Shown here piece after piece: positions 6,524 through 9,754 of a stretch of 9,754 nt of DNA (positions within the stretch are counted from its first letter, which is position 1; each line of letters starts with the position of its first letter). The notes beneath the pieces are model-generated. The model was given only the letters and a program-made list of their open reading frames with translations, was not told the origin of the DNA and did no database searches. Origin of the DNA: Candidatus Gastranaerophilales bacterium (lineage in GTDB: Bacteria; Cyanobacteriota; Vampirovibrionia; Gastranaerophilales; Gastranaerophilaceae); NCBI GenBank assembly GCA_944326625.1, contig CALVER010000040.1:1-9754 (forward strand). The letters are read 5' to 3'. The translations under genes and the position numbers were made by a program.

Positions 6524-6835
6524 ATGAGTATAAAAAAACTTTTGGGTGCGAAAATTCGCGAACTAAGGAAACAGAATAATTATTCTCAGGAACATTTTTC
6601 AGAGCTTGTGGACTTAAACCCGCGCCAAATTGTACGGATAGAAAACGGTGAAAGTTTTCCGACAGCTGAAAACCTTGAAAAGATTGCGAATGTATTTGGA
6701 ATAAGAGTTCAGGAATTGTTTATTAATGATTGTTTTTCATCCGAAGAAGAAATGAAACTGGCTATAATAAATAAATTGGCTGATATGAATAGGGAAAAAT
6801 TGCGTGCATTATATTTAATGGCTATGAATATTTAA
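6524..6835 (+). CDS. XRE-family (Cro/C1-type helix-turn-helix) transcriptional regulator
   Basis: A 103-residue DNA-binding protein. Residues 8-63 form a typical five-helix HTH_3 domain: GAKIRELRKQNNYSQEHFSELV, then the recognition helix region NPRQIVRIENGESFPTAENLEKIANVFGI. A short helical tail (about 73-103) may serve dimerisation. I chose the ATG at 6524 because GGAGG (6513-6517) stands six bases before it; a TTG at 6509 in the same frame would begin upstream of that site. The gene is divergent from the 254-residue prepilin gene, and an inverted repeat covers that gene's promoter. Repression of the prepilin gene and perhaps of itself is therefore the likely role. That target is inferred, not shown. 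No sensor or peptidase domain is present. Confidence 0.85.
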   Translation: MSIKKLLGAKIRELRKQNNYSQEHFSELVDLNPRQIVRIENGESFPTAENLEKIANVFGIRVQELFINDCFSSEEEMKLAIINKLADMNREKLRALYLMAMNI

Positions 6836-6855
6836 CAAAATTTTAAAGGTTGCTT

Positions 6856-6907
6856 TTGCCGGCTAATTTGAAATTTTTTCCGGTATTTTTTAATGGCAAT
6901 TTTTTTT
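6856..6907 (+). terminator. Possible terminator after the XRE-type gene
   Basis: TTGCC (6856-6860) can pair with GGCAA (6895-6899), followed by eight T. Alternatively CCGG (6859-6862) pairs with CCGG (6880-6883), followed by TATTTTTT. The two pairings exclude each other, and both stems are short with long loops, so the call is weak. The 94-base gap otherwise holds no recognisable signal. Confidence 0.35.
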
Positions 6908-6929
6908 ATGTGCTTGTTTTTATTTAAGT

Positions 6930-7541
6930 ATGATAAAAGTAGGTAGAATTTTTAGCGGTTTATGGCCAAAATCTGTTACCAAGGCTGAAAAGACCAATAA
7001 ATTACAATTATCGACAGTCAAAAATAATGCAACTGATACATTTACGCGAATGTGCGAGTGTAAATATTCCTATGACCCGTCGGGATTTGCTGTTTTTGGA
7101 GAGTTTCCCGAAAATTATGTCTATATAGACAAATACTGGGTTAAGGCAAAACCTGCAAAATATTCTTATATGTTGAAAAAAATGATACCGGAACGTCCCG
7201 CACATTGGGATATTTCACAAAGACTTAAGCCATGTTATTTCGTGGATTATCTTTATTCACACGGCAAAGGCCAAGGAACACGGGCAATTAAAGATATTGT
7301 AATGAAGAGTTTGAATGATCCGAAAACTCAAGGCCGCGTGGTTTTGCAGGCTGATATTATTGACGGCAAAACTTCTCCCGCGGGTTTTTATTACAAATTA
7401 GGATTCAGGTTTGCAAATCCCGAAGATAATAAAGTTTTGCAAAACTGGCTTGAAAAATCCGGCAGGCGTGAGGATTCCCCTATGGCTACCGGTTTGATGT
7501 TTTTACCGTCTGAAAATATCCGTCATTGTCTGAATTATTAA
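6930..7541 (+). CDS. GNAT-like N-acetyltransferase domain protein of unknown substrate
   Basis: A 203-residue protein whose second half resembles the GNAT fold. PCYFVDYLYSH (101-111) fits strand beta-4, HGKGQGTRAIKDIV (111-124) fits the acetyl-CoA pyrophosphate loop with its Gly-x-Gly-x pattern, and SPAGFYYKLGFRF (149-161) fits the conserved late strand and helix region where many members have an A.fYeklGF pattern. Such enzymes move an acetyl group from acetyl-CoA to an amine. The first 45 residues are rich in Thr, Asn and Lys and look poorly ordered, with no signal peptide. The substrate cannot be read from the sequence. There is no clear ribosome binding site at the ATG, and the start could differ. 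The gene stands alone, with an XRE gene upstream on the same strand and a convergent prepilin gene ending three bases after it. Confidence 0.65.
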   Translation: MIKVGRIFSGLWPKSVTKAEKTNKLQLSTVKNNATDTFTRMCECKYSYDPSGFAVFGEFPENYVYIDKYWVKAKPAKYSYMLKKMIPERPAHWDISQRLKPCYFVDYLYSHGKGQGTRAIKDIVMKSLNDPKTQGRVVLQADIIDGKTSPAGFYYKLGFRFANPEDNKVLQNWLEKSGRREDSPMATGLMFLPSENIRHCLNY

Positions 7542-7544
7542 CGT

Positions 7545-8195
7545 TTACCACGGGTAATCGTCTTTTATTTCCCAATTGTCGTATAATATTAATCTTGCAG
7601 CGCAAAGAGCAGATTCGTTGTTATTATTTTTGCTGCAATATGATAGAAGTCGATCCTTTTCAAAATTATTGTCTGCAGGAAGTACACCCTTTTCGCCGTA
7701 TTTTAAAATGAAAAAGTCTTTGCCGTAAATATTTGGTCCCTGCCCGCCGTTGATATCAACATATAAACTGGCACTGATTGAAATAAAGCTTCCGTCTTGC
7801 AGATAAAAACTTACACGGTTGTCATCAGTGTTATCACAAACTCCAACATCATCTTTCCTTTCGCCGGCAAGTGTTTGCCACGGTTTTTGTTCCTTATAAC
7901 CGCATTCTTGATATGTTTTGCAAACAGTTGCACCGGCTAAATACGGCTGCCAGTATTTTTCAAAAAATTTTGTTCCGCCTATATCGGCATGTTTTTGCCA
8001 TTGGTTAAACGGGCCGTTATCAACTGTGGACATTTGGTATGCCTGATTTAACGTCGAATAAATTTTTTTAAGTTTTTGTATTGTTATGGATTTTTGATAA
8101 TTGGAAATAAGTGTCGGAATAGTCATTGCTGCAACAACGCCGATAATTCCTAAAGTTATCAAGACCTCTGCAAGTGTAAAAGCTTTTTGTTTCAT
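7545..8195 (-). CDS. Prepilin-like protein with type IV N-terminal methylation signal (216 aa)
   Basis: The leader MKQKA is followed by FTLAEVLITLGIIGVVAAM, with cleavage expected after Ala5 and Glu at +5 of the mature protein. The first 60 residues closely match the 254-residue prepilin encoded at 5602-6366 (shared pattern IIGVVAAMTIPTL, then LKK.YS..NQAYQ-like). The globular parts differ apart from a shared VDxNGxxxPNxxGKD loop (here VDINGGQGPNIYGKD, 146-160). Five cysteines lie at 92, 98, 120, 187 and 198. The C-terminus NWEIKDDYPW is a distinct ending from the other copy. Likely a minor pilin or pseudopilin exported to the inner membrane and assembled by a type IV pilus or type II secretion machine. 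AAGGAA (minus strand, 8204-8209), eight bases upstream, supports the ATG. A perfect palindrome lies 25 bases upstream of the start. Confidence 0.88.
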   Translation of the reverse strand: MKQKAFTLAEVLITLGIIGVVAAMTIPTLISNYQKSITIQKLKKIYSTLNQAYQMSTVDNGPFNQWQKHADIGGTKFFEKYWQPYLAGATVCKTYQECGYKEQKPWQTLAGERKDDVGVCDNTDDNRVSFYLQDGSFISISASLYVDINGGQGPNIYGKDFFILKYGEKGVLPADNNFEKDRLLSYCSKNNNNESALCAARLILYDNWEIKDDYPW

Positions 8196-8219
8196 GTTAA
8201 AAATTCCTTATTATTTGAT

Positions 8220-8245
8220 ATTTTTCTTAATATATTAAGAAAAAT
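8220..8245. repeat. Perfect 26-base palindrome between divergent genes, operator candidate
   Basis: The half ATTTTTCTTAATA (8220-8232) is followed directly by its exact reverse complement (8233-8245). It is between the divergent prepilin (start 8195) and small helix-turn-helix gene. A minus-strand -10 candidate, TATATT, falls at its centre with TTAATT 18 bases upstream, so a bound protein could block prepilin transcription. In RNA it could also fold as a hairpin, but its position before both genes argues against a terminator. Confidence 0.65.
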
Positions 8246-8260
8246 CTTTATGAATTAAGA
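8245..8260. repeat. Second, imperfect copy of the palindrome core
   Basis: TCTTTATGAATTAAGA matches the core TCTTAATATATTAAGA of the neighbouring palindrome at both outer TCTT/AAGA arms and has two mismatched pairs. Its centre (8252.5) is 20 bases from the first centre (8232.5), two helical turns, so two dimers could bind on the same face. It ends two bases before TATAAT at 8262. Confidence 0.45.
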
Positions 8261-8261
8261 A

Positions 8262-8303
8262 TATAATAACATGAGATTAAATTTTTGGCAAGTTTTATAT
8301 AAT
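8262..8303 (+). promoter_or_regulatory. Two -10 candidates for the small helix-turn-helix gene
   Basis: TATAAT occurs at 8262-8267 and again at 8298-8303. Neither has a convincing -35. The first would start RNA near 8274, after the ATG at 8271 but before that at 8310. The second would start RNA at about 8310, making the message leaderless. Both favour translation from 8310. Confidence 0.4.
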
Positions 8304-8309
8304 TGGCTT

Positions 8310-8519
8310 ATGGATATTAGAAACGATATCAAGTATATATTGTCAAAAGAGGCCTTGACTCTAACAAATCTGGCCCGTCTTATGACTGAAAAAACCGGTA
8401 AAAAATATACCGTAAACAGTATATCCGGCAAGCTTATAAGAGAGAGTATAACCTTGAAGGAGGCATTGGAAATTTTTGATATCGCAGGCTATGATCTGGT
8501 TCCTAAAAAGAGGAGTTAA
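8310..8519 (+). CDS. Small helix-turn-helix-like DNA-binding protein (69 aa)
   Basis: From the ATG at 8310 the product is 69 residues: an N-terminal helix (MDIRNDIKYILSKEALTLTNLARLM), a linker with TGKKYTVNSISGKLIRESITLKEA where a recognition helix would lie, then EIFDIAGYDLVPKKR. This layout resembles small Cro/C1-like proteins of phages and clostridia (xxLTxxxLAxxM ... SxKLxRexITxxEaLeIxdIxGYdl), a resemblance I make by eye. An ATG at 8271 in frame would add MRLNFWQVLYNWL, but the promoter-like TATAAT at 8262 makes that start unlikely. No ribosome binding site precedes either start. It is divergent from the 216-residue prepilin gene, with two palindromes between, so it may regulate that gene. 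Its stop codon overlaps that of yraN. Confidence 0.7.
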   Translation: MDIRNDIKYILSKEALTLTNLARLMTEKTGKKYTVNSISGKLIRESITLKEALEIFDIAGYDLVPKKRS

Positions 8520-8857
8520 ATATTCTGCAAATGCTCAATTTTTAATTCGGGTTTCAGGGTAATTCCTATAACGTCTATTCTGTAACTTTTGTAATTGTGT
8601 TCTGACAAATAATTCAGGGCGCCTTTTTTAATATTTTCGTGTTTTGTTTTGGTAATTGCTTCAAAAGGTGTGCCGAAGGCATCGGTTTTTCGGGTTTTTA
8701 CTTCTACAAAGACGAGCGTATTTTTTTGTTTTGCAACAATATCAAGCTCGCAAAATCTTGAATAGTGAACATTGCGGTCAAGAATTTCATAACCGTTGTC
8801 TTTCAGGTATTTCGCGGCAATTTCTTCTCCCATATCTCCGAATTGACGATTATTCAT
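8516..8857 (-). CDS. yraN: YraN family protein (UPF0102), nuclease-like fold
   Basis: A 113-residue protein of normal family length. The restriction-endonuclease-like core is visible: GEEIAAKYLKDNGYEILDRNV (10-30), CELDIVA (36-42) and LVFVEVKTRK (48-57), giving the acidic set Glu37/Asp39 and Glu52-x-Lys54. FGTPFEAITKTKHENIKKGALNYL continues as the usual helical part. Most members have Gly just before the Glu-x-Asp; here it is Cys36. The family is widespread and often lies next to rnhB or rsmI; its cellular role is still unsettled. Here it follows queF with a four-base ATGA overlap (8854-8857), suggesting translational coupling. It ends by sharing TTAA with the stop of the convergent helix-turn-helix gene, so there is no room for a terminator. 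Confidence 0.93.
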   Translation of the reverse strand: MNNRQFGDMGEEIAAKYLKDNGYEILDRNVHYSRFCELDIVAKQKNTLVFVEVKTRKTDAFGTPFEAITKTKHENIKKGALNYLSEHNYKSYRIDVIGITLKPELKIEHLQNI

Positions 8858-9754
8858 TGTTTTACCCCGTATCGTGCAAGCTGTGTAATGTCAAGTAAGG
8901 CGTCTGCGTCTTTAATTTTGCAATTATATCTTACGGGACAAATATCTATGCCGCCGCGGCGCGTGTACAGGGCGCAGACAAAAAGTTCGTCCCCTTTATT
9001 CAACAAATCAAGAAGTCTTTTAAAAATCATTTCGCAGCATTCTTCGTGAAAATGGTATTCCGAGCGGAATGAGCAAAGATATTTGACAAGGCTTGTTTCT
9101 GTAATGTGTTTTTTGGATTTGTAGTAAATAAATACGTCGCCAAAATCCGGCTGGTGGGTCACGCGGCAATTTGAACGCAAAGAATCAAAGGTCAAAAAGT
9201 GTTCAGTTGTGGTATCTGTAGTTTTTGTTTCCAAAACTTGCGGACTTTCTTTGAAACTTTCTATTTTTAATTCATTTTCGTTAAAAAATTGCATAATATC
9301 AGTAAATTTTTGAAAAATTTCGACTTTTTTTGCATTATTTGGAATAAAATGTGCAGTAACCTCAGTTTCAAGTTTTTTACTCAAATCATTTTCAATAATT
9401 TTTTTACATATTGCAAGACAATCTGTTGTATTTTTGCCGTATTTTGTCATGTTAAAAGAATTTAAATATAATTTTAAAGACTTGGATTCAACAATAAAAG
9501 GACTTGTACAGCTGTATTTTAACTTTAAAAGTCTTGTGACGGGCATGCCGTTTTCAGTGAGGCATGAAAATTCATAGGCATGCCATACATCAAAACCCTC
9601 AAACGGTAAATTGTTTTCGTCAATTTTGTATTGTCTTCGATTTTCACATCTGGGGACGGCGATTAAAAGCTCAGGGTTATAGTTTAAGCTTTCTTTAACA
9701 TTTTTGCCTAAAAATTTTGATGCTATTTGGTCAGTATTGGCGGCTTTTTGCGCA
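8854..9754 (-). CDS. queF: NADPH-dependent 7-cyano-7-deazaguanine reductase QueF, long (type II) form, N-terminus cut by the window edge
   Basis: QueF reduces the nitrile of preQ0 to the amine preQ1, using two NADPH, in tRNA queuosine synthesis. The frame stays open from the right edge, giving 299 visible residues; E. coli QueF has 282, so little is missing. Matches in order are NLPFEGFDVWHAYEFSCL (48-65 of the visible part), the NADPH-binding ESKSLKLYLNSFN (89-101), SNCRVTHQPDFGD (194-206) with Cys196 as the thioimide-forming nucleophile and Asp203 as the proton donor, FHEEC (235-239), and YTRRGGIDICP (263-273). A methionine at 9546 could be mistaken for the start, but the conserved DVWHAYE segment upstream rules it out. 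The segment between about 140 and 190 differs from the E. coli protein. The stop overlaps the yraN start. Confidence 0.95.
   Translation of the reverse strand, partial: AQKAANTDQIASKFLGKNVKESLNYNPELLIAVPRCENRRQYKIDENNLPFEGFDVWHAYEFSCLTENGMPVTRLLKLKYSCTSPFIVESKSLKLYLNSFNMTKYGKNTTDCLAICKKIIENDLSKKLETEVTAHFIPNNAKKVEIFQKFTDIMQFFNENELKIESFKESPQVLETKTTDTTTEHFLTFDSLRSNCRVTHQPDFGDVFIYYKSKKHITETSLVKYLCSFRSEYHFHEECCEMIFKRLLDLLNKGDELFVCALYTRRGGIDICPVRYNCKIKDADALLDITQLARYGVKQ

Noticed and set aside
5602..8195. The two prepilin genes as a recent tandem duplication
   Set aside because: Similarity is limited to the N-terminal helix and a short acidic loop; the globular parts, cysteine patterns and C-termini differ.
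8220..8245. Reading the perfect palindrome as a bidirectional terminator
   Set aside because: It lies upstream of both divergent genes rather than after any gene, and its stem is almost entirely A-T.
8271..8273. ATG at 8271 as start of the small helix-turn-helix gene
   Set aside because: A TATAAT ends only three bases before it, there is no ribosome binding site, and the extra residues MRLNFWQVLYNWL do not fit the family start. It remains possible if transcription begins further upstream.
8765..9049. Overlapping plus-strand frames opposite yraN and queF (also 8656-8898)
   Set aside because: Both antisense genes have clear family motifs across this stretch; the plus frames show none.
9544..9546. 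ATG at 9546 as the start of queF
   Set aside because: The frame is open upstream to the edge and encodes conserved QueF sequence (NLPFEGFDVWHAYE), so the real start is outside the window.
1..9754. Mobile element, CRISPR array, toxin-antitoxin or defence locus
   Set aside because: I found no transposase, integrase, terminal repeats or spaced direct repeats. Neither small helix-turn-helix gene has a toxin-like partner in an operon; the GNAT gene after the XRE gene is 94 bases away and lacks features of the compact GNAT toxins, though a link is not excluded.

Overview
The window is AT-rich bacterial chromosome, densely packed with ordinary housekeeping genes and a middle section of accessory genes. 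I see no phage, insertion sequence, CRISPR array, tRNA or rRNA. Two prepilin-like proteins with the N-terminal pattern FTLAE(T/V)LI.L.IIGVVAAMTIPTL, a PilT ATPase, low GC and weak use of Shine-Dalgarno sites are reminiscent of non-photosynthetic gut cyanobacterial relatives (Melainabacteria/Gastranaerophilales). That placement is from memory of such protein families and is only moderately secure.

Left part (1-4380, all on the minus strand): reading in the direction of transcription, a small unknown protein and pilT form one unit. lysS follows and ends in a clear UUCG-capped terminator. Then comes a biotin pair, bioF overlapping bioG, with bioG running off the left edge. BioG would release pimeloyl-ACP from its methyl ester, and BioF would condense pimeloyl-ACP with alanine, so the two perform successive steps.

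Middle (4380-5610): recF is transcribed divergently from the pilT unit across a 91-base gap with back-to-back promoter-like sequences. recF has no ribosome binding site and may be leaderless. It converges on a prepilin gene, and both stop codons lie in one shared inverted repeat that probably acts as a terminator.

Right-middle (5600-8520): two copies of the same arrangement occur. Each has a minus-strand prepilin-like gene with a small plus-strand helix-turn-helix gene divergent from it, and an inverted repeat in the gap placed like an operator. One repeat spans a good -35/-10 promoter of the first prepilin gene. The other is a perfect 26-base palindrome with a degenerate second copy exactly 20 bases further on. 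A GNAT-like acetyltransferase gene lies between the two modules. These paired units are the most interesting part of the window.

Right end (8516-9754, minus strand): queF (queuosine pathway nitrile reductase, long form, start just outside the window) is joined by an ATGA overlap to yraN, which converges on the second helix-turn-helix gene with overlapping stop codons. No stretch of more than about 160 bases lacks a gene.
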